Under the pieces are notes generated by a model. It did not search any database, was not told the origin of the DNA, and was given only the letters and a program-made list of their open reading frames with translations. A DNA stretch of 64,000 bases from Cryphonectria parasitica EP155 (lineage: Eukaryota > Ascomycota > Sordariomycetes > Diaporthales > Cryphonectriaceae): NCBI RefSeq assembly GCF_011745365.1, contig NW_024468916.1, positions 2,339,630-2,403,629 on the forward strand. Direction: 5' to 3'. Position numbers and translations under genes: made by a program. Shown here piece after piece: positions 34,379-48,648 of this stretch (position 1 is the stretch's first letter; every line of letters starts with the position of its first letter).

Positions 34379-36344
34379 ATGCTCGACACTCTACCTGACG
34401 ACATCCTTTATATCGTCTTCTCTCATCTAGAATCGGCAAATGCCATTCGAGCTCTGTCTCTCACCAGCAGGCGCCTCAGGAATACCATTCAAGCCAAAGA
34501 CGAGGGCTGGCGCATCTTCGTCCGCTCTCGCTTCCCATCCATACCTTTGCCGTCGCTCTCCTCCTCTTCGCCTTACACATGGCATCATCTCGCCGACTCC
34601 CTGACCTGGCAGGACCGTGCCTGGGCGCGCCGTTCTCTGACCTTCCAAGCCATGTTTCCCAGACCAATACCACGTCAGCGTACCCACAGACTGCGCACTC
34701 CGGCTCCTTTCCATCCAGTGCTGGATGCCCGTCTTGATTTTACCACAGGGGAGGAGCTGGTCATATGGGGCGCAGGCGAGGACCTCATCGCGCGCAGGAG
34801 ACAGGGCAGTTCTGGTGGTCCTTCTGCGTCTTCAGAGGGGACGGTCTGGCACCAGATCGTCGGAGGGGATGTGGGCCACAGGGCCGGACCTGACGACTTC
34901 AAGACCATGTCCATTATCGAGGACGTCTGTGACAGGCCAGGTGACGTGGGGTGTCGTAACAGGACGGTACAATGGGCAGTTGACGCTCTTGAGTGCCGGT
35001 GCGGGCAGCTTTGGAGAAAGCATCGCAGACTTCCACCCTCGATACCTTGAGGAGAGGCCTGCTAAGTGGAGGCAGGATACGGTCAACTCTGTCGACATCC
35101 TCCGCCGCAGGAATCTCATGGCCTCTACTTCCAAGTCTGGCGTCTTTCTCTACCAGCTGCCCGGAGACCCCGGTGCTACTGTTGCGCCGTCGTCTTATCT
35201 CGACCTGGCTGCTGAGCACGGGGACGCTTCTCAAGTGACTGTATACCAGGCCAAGTGGATGGGAGAAGAAGAAGGAGTTCTTGCGCTTGGCCTCTCAGGC
35301 ACGGCTCCTGCATTGAAGTATGCGAGGCTCACCCCGACAGGACTTGCAGATGTCACGGCCGTGAAGACCCCCCTTGTTGAAGACACGTCCAACATTAAGC
35401 GCTATGACAGCAAGCTCTGCCACAGGTCCCTGACACCCGTCGATGCGTCGTCGATCGCTGGAGGAAGAGGCGCGAACCTACTTCTCAGTGCCTGGCGCGA
35501 TGGCATGATACGTCTACAGGACATCCGCACCCCGTCGCCCCTAGACTCTGTGTTTTGCGACAACATTGATCCGCTATCCTCGCCCGACGCACTGCTCCCC
35601 TTTGGCACAACTCATTTCGTAGCCGGCTATGGCGGCGGTAGCGGTACCACCGTCAAGATCTTCGACTTCCGCTGGCCGCGGCAGTACCACCACACTACGG
35701 CACTACCCTGCGGACCCGAATCGCCGAAACCCAAACCCGGCCAAGCGTTCCTCGCCCCGCCACGCGATGATCCAGGCACATGGGCCTTGGCGTGTGACCA
35801 TGTCGCCGGGCGTACGTGTCGCTGGCACAAGCTGTCGCGGAGCCTGTTCTACCGGCCGAATGCCAACTTCCTCATCTCCAAGGCTCTGCCTCGCTCGGCT
35901 GCATACTCTAGCATCTGGAGCATGGCGCGTGCCTCGCCGCTCTCGCCCAACTTCTACATCGGCGTTGGGGGTGGCATCGTGGAGGCGAGCCTCGCCGTAG
36001 CAGCCTCTTCTGAGAAGTTTTCCTCCGGCCTGGAGGTCGACCCGCACTTCGGGCACAGCTCAGCTGTGTCGTGGGGCGGCGGCCCTGGCGGCGGGCCTGA
36101 CGATGTGATGGGCGCGCAGTACAGGAGGCACGCAGTCGAGGCGTCGCTGATGGAGACGGGCGATGGGCTGTATGATGAGCGGAATGAGAGCATGATCAGG
36201 TTTCCACCGGTCCGGCTCCGGGGTGGAACTGGGTATGAGGAGCGGAGAGCATGCGATGGGATGCCGGATAGGCTCTTACGCATTCACCGGCTCGATCCAG
36301 CATATCGACTACAAGCTGACTTTTTCGGCAGACCATTTCCATGA
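34379..36344 (+). CDS. F-box protein with probable beta-propeller, apparent frameshift
   Basis: The ATG at 34379 opens an F-box: MLDTLPDDILYIVFSHLES then ALSLTSRRLRN, as in SCF ubiquitin-ligase adaptors that bind Skp1. The frame reads on to SIIEDV near 34930. The continuation (VTWGVVTGRYNGQLTLLSAG and on to the TGA at 36342-36344) is in the next frame. The span is 1966 nt, one more than a multiple of three, and there is no room for a standard intron. Removing one base between about 34917 and 34950 gives 654 residues. The C-terminal part has repeated strand-like segments (NLLLSAWRDGMIRLQDIRTP, TTVKIFDFRW) that suggest a degenerate WD40-like propeller. Either the gene carries a frameshift mutation or the sequence has one extra base. 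Substrate is unknown. Confidence 0.75.
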
Positions 36345-36488
36345 AAGAAAAAAAGATATTTATCGCTTTCTCTAGTAAAAGAAAGAGGTCTATATCTGAA
36401 AACAAAGGCACCATTAATGCACAGGTGCCCACATGACCGAATTGATGTACAATGTTGTGTCTCTGTTTCCCCCTTCCAATTCTCCCTC

Positions 36489-36491
<3 letters not shown>

Positions 36492-36523
<32 letters not shown>
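36492..36523. repeat. (TC)n microsatellite between convergent genes
   Basis: About fifteen TC units lie in the 190-bp gap between the F-box stop and the nitronate monooxygenase stop, so the run is probably in both 3' UTRs. Confidence 0.88.
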
Positions 36524-36525
<2 letters not shown>

Positions 36526-36534
36526 AACTCTAAT

Positions 36535-38049
<1,515 letters not shown>

Positions 38050-38683
38050 CTTGTGATGCTATCTGCGGCCCGCGGATCTCAGTTGGATTGAGATATGATC
38101 TGAATACTGCTGTGCTACCTGAATCTCCTGAAAGAAAAGAAAATGCAGAATGCTTGAGGTCAGAACACACAAGAGTAATATGAACAAATGCTGGATTTCA
38201 GAAGACAGATAATCTCAGATGAGGTCTCGAGGTCTTGTGTGTGTTAGAGCCACAGTAGAAAAGGCGGCCAGAGTCAGCCGAGTCCATGAGCCGAGGTCCA
38301 ATGTGGAGAACAAGCCACGTCCCGAGGGTCGTCTGGGTACATGGAGTATGTTCCCACTGTTCCCGAATCTGGGGTAGTGGGGCTCCAGTTTTCTGATCAA
38401 CTGGTTCCTTCACAGCTGACAGTCTTTGCCTTCTTGACTTTCAAGCCAGAACTAGCAGAGTATTTTAGAAAGACTCACAAACTGTCCCAACTGGCATTAG
38501 TGCTAGGGCGTGGAGAGCCTCACAATAATTTCGTCACAGGTCAACTACTCTTGCAAGTCAGATGCGGAAGTACTGTGTTCCCCATACTCTGGTTCCTCAA
38601 CCCCTCACTTGTCGGTTTCCCAGGATTGAGTCTTCTCATTTCTCACCCATGACTACATGATTTCTGAATATTTACATTTCAGC
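38050..38683. other. Intergenic region upstream of NMO and 5S rRNA
   Basis: It holds the promoter of the nitronate monooxygenase. An AT-rich stretch ends about ten bases before the 5S gene. No coding feature is seen. Confidence 0.45.
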
Positions 38684-38802
38684 ACATGCGGCCATACCTA
38701 GTGGAAAACTTGGGATCCCGTCTGCTCTCCCCTAAATAAGCCACTAAGGGCCGGATTAGTAGTTAAGTGGGTGACCATTAGCGAATACCCGGTGTTGCAT
38801 GT
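38684..38802 (+). rRNA. 5S ribosomal RNA gene, dispersed type
   Basis: The 119-bp segment matches Neurospora-type 5S rRNA over most of its length: the GGATCCCGT block, the GCTCTCC block, GGGCCGGATTAGTAGTT, GGGTGACCA and GCGAAT all occur in the right order and spacing. Ends pair as helix I (38684-38689 with 38797-38802). TAGTGG at 38699-38704 pairs perfectly with CCACTA at 38741-38746. The transcript would run into a T5 tract immediately downstream (38802-38806) that can serve as the RNA polymerase III terminator. Several positions differ from the Neurospora sequence I recall, but the changes in stems compensate. It could be a variant isotype or a recent pseudogene. Single, scattered 5S genes are normal in filamentous ascomycetes. 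Confidence 0.9.
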
Positions 38803-41800
38803 TTTTGATTTCTTTTTAGGTTATTTCCTCCGTCTTTTTTGTTTGTCTCGTCTCCTGTGTATGATTAAGAGTCCCCTTTATCTTTGTTGAGTCCTTGATG
38901 TTGAATCATTCTGATTTGAAAGGTGTTTGTAAAATCAATCTGGTTCCTATCCATGCCCCCCTGACCATCCCATCATCTGGCTGGTATCAGATGCCAACCT
39001 CTCAGCTCCACCTGTGCAGTATTCAGGTGTAGTGGGTAAGATCTCGGATCAGGCCGGAGGTTCCACCTGTCCCAGCGCCAATCTCATGAGGGTGGATGAG
39101 CCTGAAGACTCAAATGTTACCATGAAGCTCATCGCTGGTGAATAGGTTCCTAGCACTGCTCATGGAGAAGAGTTTGGAACACCTTGTACACACTCATCAC
39201 ATCAGAAGCTCCCTAATGTCGATTCAGGTCTTCTTCAACACAGCTTGATCAACATGTAAACAATCGAGGCATGGTGGTGAGAGGAGACTTTATTTCAGGC
39301 ATATGTCTGTACATAGATATGTATATGCACCACGCCGTTGTGAAGAGGGCTTCTGGGGTAATGATCCAAGTCAGTATACTTGCTTGACACCCAGAACTAG
39401 TTTCTTTGGTTTTGATGGAATCTGCCAGATTTGACTCGGCATAAATGATCATTCTTGTCACCCACCTACCTAATTAGTCGAATCTTTGGGACTGCAAGCT
39501 CAACAGGAGGGACAAGGAAGTCATGTCAACTAAATCCATAATCCAACCATCCGCTGATTTTTGAGTACTTCAACAAGTACAGCTGGTGGCAAGGTGCCTC
39601 AACTGAAACCTTGTGGCACTGAGTATATATTCACGCATACATCTCAAGGCAATGGGTGGGTCCTTCTCTCGAGGCTTGTGGATGGAGATTATCGCTCTGT
39701 CCCTCCTTCCTACTTTGTGGTGTTCACACATGCTCACCGCTCCTGCCATCAGTATTGGGGTTAAGCTATGACTCGGCACAAACCCCTCGATCCTTCCTTG
39801 TAGACTTTTGCTCTGAGTGTCATACATAGTGTCAGGTACGCCACTTTGCTGGCTCTTTTCCTATTCAGAACAAGATTTGCAATCTCTCGACAAGAGAGAA
39901 ACTCAAACCAATTGGGCTTTTCCCCCATTTTCTTCATTTCCCTCAGGACCCACTGCATGCAGCTTTTGTGAGATCAGAATTCCCGCGCTGCTGCTGCTCC
40001 CCTGCTCCGCAAAAATCGAAGCATAGCTTCAGCTGCCCCAAGAGAGGTTGCATATTAACTCCTGTCAGCATCAGACAGTCCATTTTTGCAGGTGACTAAC
40101 AGTATGTGAATTGGAATTGGCTGAAGAACGACGTCTGACGGCAAGTCTCGTGTCCTATTACGGACGAAGAGTATAGTCTTTGGACAACGATGAAGTCACC
40201 ACATCCAATGGCCTGCTTACAGATGCCCACGCTACCCGTAGGTTCAGCAGAGCCTGAATTGCTGCCGCTTATCAATACTCAAAGCTACAGCTGACTGATC
40301 TCAAGGAGCCCATTTCTGGCCCAACTGTGGTTGGGTCTGTCGACGCCACCAAGGAGGGAGGTAGGGTGGGGGTCGTGTCGCAGTCGTGGATCGATCTGCT
40401 TTCACGAATCGTATCACCTAGGGTCTGACGGCTAAACTTGTCGCGTTTTCTCCTGTCCCAAGTCCTTGCTACAGCCTTCATACAATGTGGGAGTCCGTCT
40501 CATCGACTTTCACGCCTTGATTTGTTTGAACTATCGCAAGCCACTGCGGGCAGCATGCATGAATAGGAACGAATGGAGCAGGAGAACTTACAACCTTGGA
40601 AAGTCGTCCCCAGGCAGTCACGGCATATATCGACGCGGGATGATACGCACAGCTGTCCTAGTGAGACCCAAGGAACGGGAACTCCAGCCAAAAGTTCCAA
40701 GGCTAGGGAATGTCTCACCATGTAGGCCGTGGACGACGGACAAGCCCATTCTTTTCCCAATCTGTCACAATTACGCGGCACCAGGGGGAGGAAATGCCGT
40801 GTCCAATCGGTTTGCTGCGGACGCGGTGCCGCTGCAAGCCTCAACGTTCCATCTCCCAACGACTGCGCGACCTGCTTGTGCAAAGATGGTCCAGGACGGC
40901 GACGTGGTGCTTGCTGTTGGGCTCGTCTGCCGGATGCCACCCGAGGCGACCGTGAGCGAAGGAGAACTCTTTCACAGACCTTCTCAGCTCCTGTCGGTGG
41001 CGTCCCCAGCCTCTCCCCTTCGAAGTGGAATCATCCCTGTAATGTTATGGCAGGACCGGCGAGCAGATGACGTCCGGGCAAGACAATGATCTCCTGCGAT
41101 TTGTTCATTGATCAGCGTTGGCAAAGCTGTCACGTATTTGTGCCGCCGCTGGGATTGGCTCGATCGCGGATGAAGCACTTGGGCTTGCACATCGGCCTCA
41201 GGGGACCAAGGGTTGGCAGGTCGGGCATGGTGGACGCTGTACTCACACGCGCCATTGTCTCCCGTATGATCGAGCTCGCGGGACGAGACGGATCAGTCCC
41301 GAGCCACACCGCCCCGCCCCCCCCCCCCCTACCGGTGCGGGAAAGAAGCAATTGACGACAGAAGCAAGTTGGGCGCGAAGAAAACACACAAGCGCCTCCT
41401 ACACGGGGACCCACAGCGCACTTAAAGTGAAATACGATAAATGTCTGGCTCCACGTCACTTACGTTGAAGCGCCGGGACCTCAGTGGCCGAGATGAAACG
41501 AGGCTTCCAGGCGAGCGCATCCGCTTGTGTCCTGCAGCAGTGACGTGCCACGACATTATAGCAAGTCTTACGCACGCCCAACACAGTGATGGGCTTTCCC
41601 CCCCTAATTTTGCCCAATGAACAATGCTTTTGTTCTGACCACCTCACCTGCAGCCGCACCCGTTACACGGGTAGAAGGGGCTACACCGTCACAATGTGCC
41701 GTCCTCCCGACCCTGGACCGCCTCAGATTTCGACATGCTGCGAGTTGCACACCTCGACCTTAAAGGGGCTCTTAGGTCCATAGAGTCGAGATGCGACTGG

Positions 41801-43135
41801 AAGAGATCGGGTACGGTACTCGAGAGGGATGGGTGGTATTCGCTGACTGTGCCTAACATCAAGAAGTCTAATGACCACATACAGATCTTTGGGACAGCCG
41901 GCTCGGAGTCTTTTGCTCCTTCAGATCTGGTCGTCGTCTGCTGTGGGATCGGTCGGTCCTCACCCTGGGGGCACACTCCACTTGGGACGCGGCAGACCCC
42001 TGCCCGGTCAGAACGGGAGAAGACCCATATAAATAAATAAGTATAATACAGGACAATACTTGGGCCTGCAGGGTCGCGGCAAGGGAAAAGCAAACATGCC
42101 ACGCACGCAGCAGCAGCAGACCGTTTTCGCTGAGCGGTCAAGCATAGAGACGCCATCCGGTAGCATGCCAACCGGAATGTACCGGAAGAGGAGGGAGAAG
42201 CAAAAGAGACGAGCAGGTGCAATCGGCATCCAGGGTCGAGACCAAACGAGGGAGGTGGAGCCTGTTCACAGCAGCCCGATCCCCGATTCTGTCTCGGGCG
42301 TGCATGTCAAACGGCGAATAAGGTCGGCCGGGGGGATGGCGAATGCATTGCATATGCCACTCCCGCACCTCAAGCCTCCACGCTTGCAGCCCTTCTTCGC
42401 TCGCCCACCTACATCATCCTCACATCGTGGGTCAGCGTGTGCCATGACTTCTACTTGGCTGCTGTCCTTTTTTGTACCCAGCCCAGACGCATGTGAGGTG
42501 TCACCACAAGATCTCAGCCTAACGTAACTTTGAATGCAGCGCATCCACCACCGCTCCCGCAGGCCAGGAGGGTCTAGAAGGGCGAAGCCTGGCTGGGTCC
42601 ACGATCATCCAATACACCCCCCAACCCTTACCTCAACGATGATGTGACATTCCCTCATCCCTTACCTCTGCCCTTGAGGCCACTGGGTTTCCCCCCTCCT
42701 CTCTCTCTCTTTCTTCTCTTTTCTTCTTCTACTTTCTTCTTCCTACCTGCCTGCTCCAGCTGGTTACCCCCCCGGTACCTCGCTCTTAAGCCCTAGCACC
42801 TGGTGACGCTGACCTGCAATTCTTGTACAGCCCCGGTACCATCCTTGGAAGCCCTTTCTTGCTTGTACCGGATGCTCTCCCTGCTTCTTCGGTTCCCGTC
42901 TACATCTTCTTCCTAATGGGGAATCGGCTGGTCCCACATACAAGGCATGGGAGTCCCTTTTAACCTAGCATCCTGGAGCTCAAGTTTGCTGCTGAGGTAC
43001 CTTGCTTAGTACTTGCTGCCCTTTTCTCCACCCCCATGCTCCTTTTAGCCAGTCATGAGGAGTAGGAGACATGTCAGAGAAACAAAAGCAATAGCAGCGT
43101 TTCTTTTCCCTCTACCTCCCCTTCTGTATTTCTCT

Positions 43136-43152
43136 CCCCCCCCCCCCCCCCC
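43136..43152. repeat. Poly-C run
   Basis: Seventeen consecutive C in intergenic DNA. Confidence 0.85.
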
Positions 43153-43683
43153 TTCAACCTTCTCATGGCTCAGACATCCCTGCGAACGAAAGCCTGTCAT
43201 TATTGCTTTTGCCGCTGGGAGAGGTGGGTAGGCGAGGTTGGGGGGTTGGGTTGGCTCTCGTGTCAAATACAGGCCGCATCCCGTCTGTAGCCCACGATGG
43301 ATGCACCCTCCCGAGGCTACCAATAATCCTCCTCCTGTCCTTGCCGCGAGGCCTGCAACGAGCAAACAAAACCCAAGCAAAAAGGTGGATATTCCAATCT
43401 ATAGGTTGGGAAAAGAAAACATCCCTCAATCATTTTTTCCTTCATTATTTTGTTTTGTTCTCGCTTGTCATCCTCTCGGTACCCAAAGGCACCCGTTGAC
43501 TGTCCAATTTGGCTCTTCTTCATGTGTTGTTGTGCTGCCCAGTCTCTCAAGTATAAAGAGGAGCGAGCCGTCGAATGCCCATCATCTTTCTCCCTCGCTA
43601 GACTTTGGGACCACAGAACCTATTCAAAATCCTCCTTATTTCTCCGTCTAAGCACACCTCGCACTCGTTCCAGCTTTATCCTG

Positions 43684-43726
43684 TGACACACACACGCGCA
43701 CGCACACACGCACGCACGCACGCACT
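43684..43726. repeat. (CA)n/(CGCA)n microsatellite
   Basis: CA units grade into CGCA units about 150 bp before the ATG at 43874, so the run probably lies in the promoter or leader. Confidence 0.85.
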
Positions 43727-43873
43727 CGTTCGGGGCAGCCACCTAATCAGGACCTGCTTCTCTTATCAAAGACAATCTCCCAGCTGTGCATACAGACAGG
43801 TTCTCATACCCAACGCCTCTTTTACATACATCACCTCTCAGAACAAAGCCAACTACCCACCACCACCACCAAC

Positions 43874-44622
43874 ATGTCTTCATCACGACACGGCAGCTCT
43901 CGCCCCAGCAACAGCAGCTCTCGCAAAGCCAATAGCGGCACACATGAGAGCAGTGTCTGGCAGAACAAACTCGAGGGTAAGCACTGACTTTGAATTTCCC
44001 TGGCCCCCAACCTGGTTTGCCCATACATATATACACACAACTTTCATCCCAACCAGCATACAAAGTTCAAGGCTAACAGAACCACACTAGGCGCCTGCCG
44101 CGAGTACGGCATGGCCGTGCCAGTCTTCCACATCTTCTCCGACAGACGAGGTCAGTCCTCACCATCAAGTGGTTCAAGAGGCCATATTCCTTTTCCCCTT
44201 AGCACTCACACACTCTCTCACTTTCACATTACACCCACCACCAGCCGACGACAACTTGTGGCGTCCCTCATCCTGGGGTTGCCGTGATGGAGGCGCAGAG
44301 ACCACAAGAGAAAGCAGGCAATAAGACCTTATCTTCTACAAACCCAATTTTCTCACTTTCTCCCTACACCTCCTCGAGACTTGCAGCCACAAGAGACTGA
44401 CTCGCAACATCTCTACACACAGGGGGCCGTACAGCCTGGTCCAGCCGGGTGACCGTCTGCGGCCAGACAGTCTCGGCGCGCTACTGGTATGACGGCAAGA
44501 ACCTGAACAATGCCAGGGAGGACGCGGCCGAGGTAGCTCTGAATTGCATCCAGGCGTCCGCGAACGCGGCTGCATCTTCCTCGTCCTCGTCTTCACCCAC
44601 CAGCAGCCGCAACGTCTGGTAA
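43874..44622 (+). CDS. Small dsRNA-binding-motif-like protein
   Basis: Three exons (43874-43976, 44091-44150, 44423-44622) encode 120 residues. A Ser/Arg/Asn-rich N-terminus (MSSSRHGSSRPSNSSSRK) precedes a single domain of about 70 residues reading WQNKLEGACREYGMAVPVF, then SSRVTVCGQTVSARYWYDGK and NLNNAREDAAEVALNCIQ. This alpha-beta-beta-beta-alpha outline, with a C-terminal helix of the NARxDAAExAL type, is that of a double-stranded RNA-binding motif. The protein ends in a Ser run. The residues that grip RNA (KKxAK type) are not evident, so it may instead be a protein-interaction version. Intron 2 (272 nt) is long for this locus and could contain an alternative exon. Confidence 0.75.
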
Positions 44623-47600
44623 ATACGTTCGGTCCATGGTCGCCGGTACTCCATCACCCAGCGGGTTTCCCTATTTTGGCTGCTCGCCGAGGTATGGTTG
44701 GGTGTTAGGCCTCGGCACAAACCGCTTTGTTTTCTTGCCTCGCTTGTCTCTACTTTAGAGGGGGGGGGGGGAGTGGGGGAATTCGGGTTAGGTGTTCACA
44801 CGCTCAACATGTGACAAGCCACACGGTTCAAGTTGAGAGGCGCCACCATCACAGTACTTTTCTTCTTCTTGGCTGCCAGGGTGGTGCTTCGCAACATTTC
44901 TCTTTTTCTCTTTTCCTTCCTTTCTTCTCCATTTTTTGTTATCCCCTTCTTATTTTTCCTTCCTCTGTGTCTCGATAGGGGTCTATACGTTTTACTGGAT
45001 CTCGCCTTTTCATTTCTTAGGGGCGTGCCCCAGCCAACCAGCCACACGGCTGTTGTGTTTTTGTCTGAACTGTTTGTGCGACTTTTGCTCGTGGTTTTCT
45101 TTCTCAAAAGATGCGGGAGTTGGGCTTTAGAAAATCATCGGGCAGACGGGTTGGGCTTCACCACACGGGAATGGAAGGAAGGGGGCATAACAGGGGGGAA
45201 TCTTTTATCAAGGATCTTTCGTTCCGGCGCACTATTTTTTTGGGCTTGCCATGATTTCTTTGTCTCTCTCATTTTAGTTCTTTGGCAGGGAATCTCTCGT
45301 TCTGCTGCACAAAAACAATCACCATCGTTTCCTCCAATCCTCAATGTGCCGGGGTCGTTTGTGACGTGTCCCGTGAGCTGCATATGCCTCTCGCCACGGG
45401 GAAAAAGGAACGTCAGACGCGTGGCTGAAAGGGAGATGGGCGGATGGCACCATGAAAACCCCTGGCGGCTTGATTGCTTCTTTCTGCCATCGGTGATATG
45501 GCCAAGTCGATGTGGACGTAGCCGGACCACGGCTTCCGCAGCGTTATTGACAAGGCCATTCTTAGCAGGGCAAACGCGCCAACGACCTGTCACATTCACG
45601 ACGACGGTGGGGCCCCCGGAAGAAGGGGAAGCAAAAATTGACAATTGAGCCAGGCCACGGGCAAAACAAGAGGCGAGCCTGAAAGAAGACCAGGCATTGT
45701 GAGATCTGAGATGGGGTGTGCGACGCCCCGTCATCTCGTTCTCGCTCTCCTTGGTCACAGAGAGCTAACGTTGAGCAGACCAAAAAATCTCCTGACCTCA
45801 TTTGCGTATAGCCACCTCGACAGACAGGGGGGAGAGAAAAAGAATGCGACACTGGGAAGTTGAATTTGCCAGCGCACTCGCACTCGCTCGCCTGGTATCC
45901 GGGACCCAATTGATGTCATTCTTCGAAGGAGTCATGCAGGTCATCTTTGCCCTGAACCCGATGATGTATGTACGTGGTGTGTCCGGTTCATGATCGGGAA
46001 TAATCAGTCGTATGACGACGTCGTTGAGCTGAGCTCGAGGAACCAGCCAGCGCCTCCACGGGTATGGGGTAAAAAGTACACCGAAGGTACATGAGATCTC
46101 ACTCAGCCTGACCTCAGTCTATTGTTCCCCCTTTCCCCGGACTGCCGGGGTTAGAGATGGGCTCGCGGCTTGACACTCGTCGTCATGTTTTGCGCCTATG
46201 CGGCCCAAGAGTCCTGGAAATTGGGAGGCTTGCTTGCGCTCGTACCTGGCTAGCGACATGATGCCTTGCAACGTCCGCCATACAGTAGGCCCTGCGCGCC
46301 AGGTGTCAATGCAGCATGCACCTGCAGCATGCTGGTGTCAGGGCTGAGTGGCTGGGGCATCGGAAAATTCGGGCACCAAAGAAGCTTGCTCTTGCAGGAC
46401 GACCCCCTGTCTGGCACACGCCTCGACCACGACCGGCCAGACGGCCCTCTCAAAACTAAGTGAAAGCCTCAGGCTGTAGGTTCCCATGGGTTCCATGGTT
46501 GGCCGGCAGGCGCCAGACTGTGCCGTTGCATCAGTAACACCCTCCATACGGAAGCATGAACTGTTCACTCCCTCTCGGCTAACGGCCGTAGTGAGGCAGG
46601 TGTCTCCCGAGTTCGCCCTGTAGTGTACTTATCCACCCACGTTGGGCATGAAAAGAAAGATACCTGGCCAACTGTTAAAAAACTCAGAAATGTTCCGGAC
46701 CTGGGGGGGATCCTGTAACTGCGGCAGGTGGCGATCCAAGAAGGACGGGGAAGAGTAAGATTCAATTTCCGGGCCGTTGGGAGTCGCGCCGACGGTCGCG
46801 TGGCATACATTCCGGGTCTAGCATGATTCGATGTTGCATTTGAGCACTCAAGGAGCGCTTGCCAATTCGCTTTCTGGTTTTGTTGAGCACAAGGCGATGC
46901 ATTCGAGCTTTAGGACCTTAGGGGGGACAACTCAACTTCGTGTGATGTCACACCGGTTGCTTAAGCCCTGCTCACTTGCAGACACTAGCATCACCCATGT
47001 GAGGGATCCTGTGGAAAGAATCCCCGTGGGAAATGATCAGAACCTTTCGGTCTGTGGATTGCTCGCCGCCGAGTAACTCCGCCAGTCCGAGAGCAAGTGT
47101 GACGTAAATCTCTAAGCTTCAACAACCCGGGGCGGAGGTCGATAGGGCTCCGTGCGTGGAATCCCCGAGCCGCGCAGGGACGTAGCAAAAAGCCTTCCCA
47201 TGATGTGTTAACCGGTGAACGAGACCGGGAATTCTTTGCTGCAGGTCGGACGCCCCTGTCCGTGTCTGGGATCGTATGGTGCAGACCACCGGTGGCGGAC
47301 CCGCAGACGCTTGTCGATACCGACGAAACAATTTCTCAACGCAGCGTCGACGGCTGGCTCAATTGGCAAAAGCTGGGCGCATGTTGAATGGTTAAGGTTA
47401 GGTTTAGAGAATGAGCTACAACCAGCGAGAGTTTTGTGAAGGTGAATCGGAAAAGAGGATAAGCAATTCGGGTCGGGAGGGAAGATCAGACCCAAAGATT
47501 CCAAGCAGGCGTATCCCTGCAAGTAAACCTTCGATCACGTGCACAAAAATTTGGCAGGCGCCGCCCATGGTGTCTCTGCGCAACCGCTCGAACAAGCTCC

Positions 47601-47663
47601 GTAGCGACCTGGTGAGGTTGCTGGTGATTGCTACCAGCGCGTTCCCCCAGAACCCTCGACACA
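44623..47663. other. Three-kilobase intergenic region
   Basis: It includes a run of 12 G (44761-44772), long T/C-rich tracts at 44860-44970, and an open frame of about 200 codons on the minus strand at 45135-45758 that has no recognisable motif. No gene is called. Confidence 0.4.
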
Positions 47664-48648
47664 ATGCCTCCAAGACTTAGCATATGGGGCGCATGTCGCT
47701 CCATTGTCTCTAGGACGACGAGACCACAAGCACAGACGCAGCCCACAAGGATAGCTGCTCTTGCGAGGCATTACGCCGGCGACACGGGATCGACACCACC
47801 CTCGCAGTCGAACAACCCCACTACCGATGGCCCACGAATACCAGGCATTCCGGCGTCGATGATGAGACCAGGGGAGCGGCCTCCTGTCAGGGAGGAGGAT
47901 GTGCAGATGCGCGATCTGACAGCAAATGAGTCCGCCGTCGAGCAGCTGCAGATGACTGCTCATGGTCTGGATCCCTTTGGCATGAAATACACGGGCTACA
48001 AGTTCGAGGAGCCACCAATGCCCAAGGACAAGCTCCCTCGTGCGGAATATCACATGCGGTACCGCTACGAGGAGGGTATTTCTCAGATTACGAGGCTGCT
48101 CATGCGCGATGGCAAGCTCAGCAAGGCGCAGAGTGTTAGTTCCGCCACATAATGTGTGTTCTGGTGACTGGGGGTGCAGTTCTAACAAAAGCATGCAGGA
48201 CATGGCCATGATCCTCAACTTCCTCCGAACCTCGCCCCCTCCGAGGATCAACCCCCAGCGGCCCCTCCTCCCTGGCTCTCCACCCCCCGAGCACCTCCCC
48301 CTAAACCCGAACCTCTACCTCATGCTCGCCGTCGACTCTGTGGCACCGCTGATCCGGATTCGCGGGTATACTGGTCTGGCTGGTGGAGGTAAGGCGCTCG
48401 AAGTTCCCACGCCCATCACGAAGAGAGCACGGAGGCGTGTGGCCTGGCAGTGGATCATGGACACGGTCAACAAGAAGCCATCTATGGGGTCTGGCAAGAA
48501 GATGCTGGCGCACAAGATCGGAGAGGAGATTGTGGCGGTGGTGGAGGGGCGATCTGGTGTCTGGGATAAGAGAAATGAGCGGCACAAGCTTGGCACGAGC
48601 GTAAGAGCAAACCTCAACTCGCCCGCTTTGCTTAAGAGGAGGCTGTAG
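47664..48648 (+). CDS. Mitochondrial small-subunit ribosomal protein S7 (uS7m)
   Basis: Two exons (47664-48134, 48199-48648) encode 306 residues. The N-terminus is basic and hydroxylated (LSIWGACRSIVSRTTRPQAQ), as in a mitochondrial targeting sequence, followed by a fungus-specific linker. The S7 fold starts near residue 130: ITRLLMRDGKLSKAQSDMAM, then NLYLMLAVDSVAPLIRIRGY, the signature-like GGKALEVPTPITKRARRRVA and WQWIMDTVNK, and a basic C-terminus (NSPALLKRRL). The protein binds the 3' major domain of mitochondrial small-subunit rRNA. The intron uses donor GTTAGT, one base off the usual consensus, but the frame and S7 motif join exactly across it. Confidence 0.92.

Larger units (their letters stand above)
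38803..43873. other. Five-kilobase stretch without a recognised gene
   Basis: The left part (to about 40.4 kb) is AT-richer. The right part is mixed and contains open frames up to about 200 codons (for example 40466-41089) on both strands with no family motif. A 13-C run lies at 41317-41329 and a 17-C run at 43136-43152. The segment 43687-43726 is a CA/CGCA microsatellite just upstream of the next gene. It could hide non-coding RNA or decayed repeats. I found no terminal repeats or transposase. Confidence 0.4.

Noticed and set aside
40466..41089. Plus-strand open frame of 207 codons
   Set aside because: No motif, TM helix or signal peptide, and an overlapping frame is open on the other strand. 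Could be revisited with RNA-seq.
45135..45758. Minus-strand open frame of 207 codons
   Set aside because: No recognisable motif, and a frame of similar length is open on the opposite strand.
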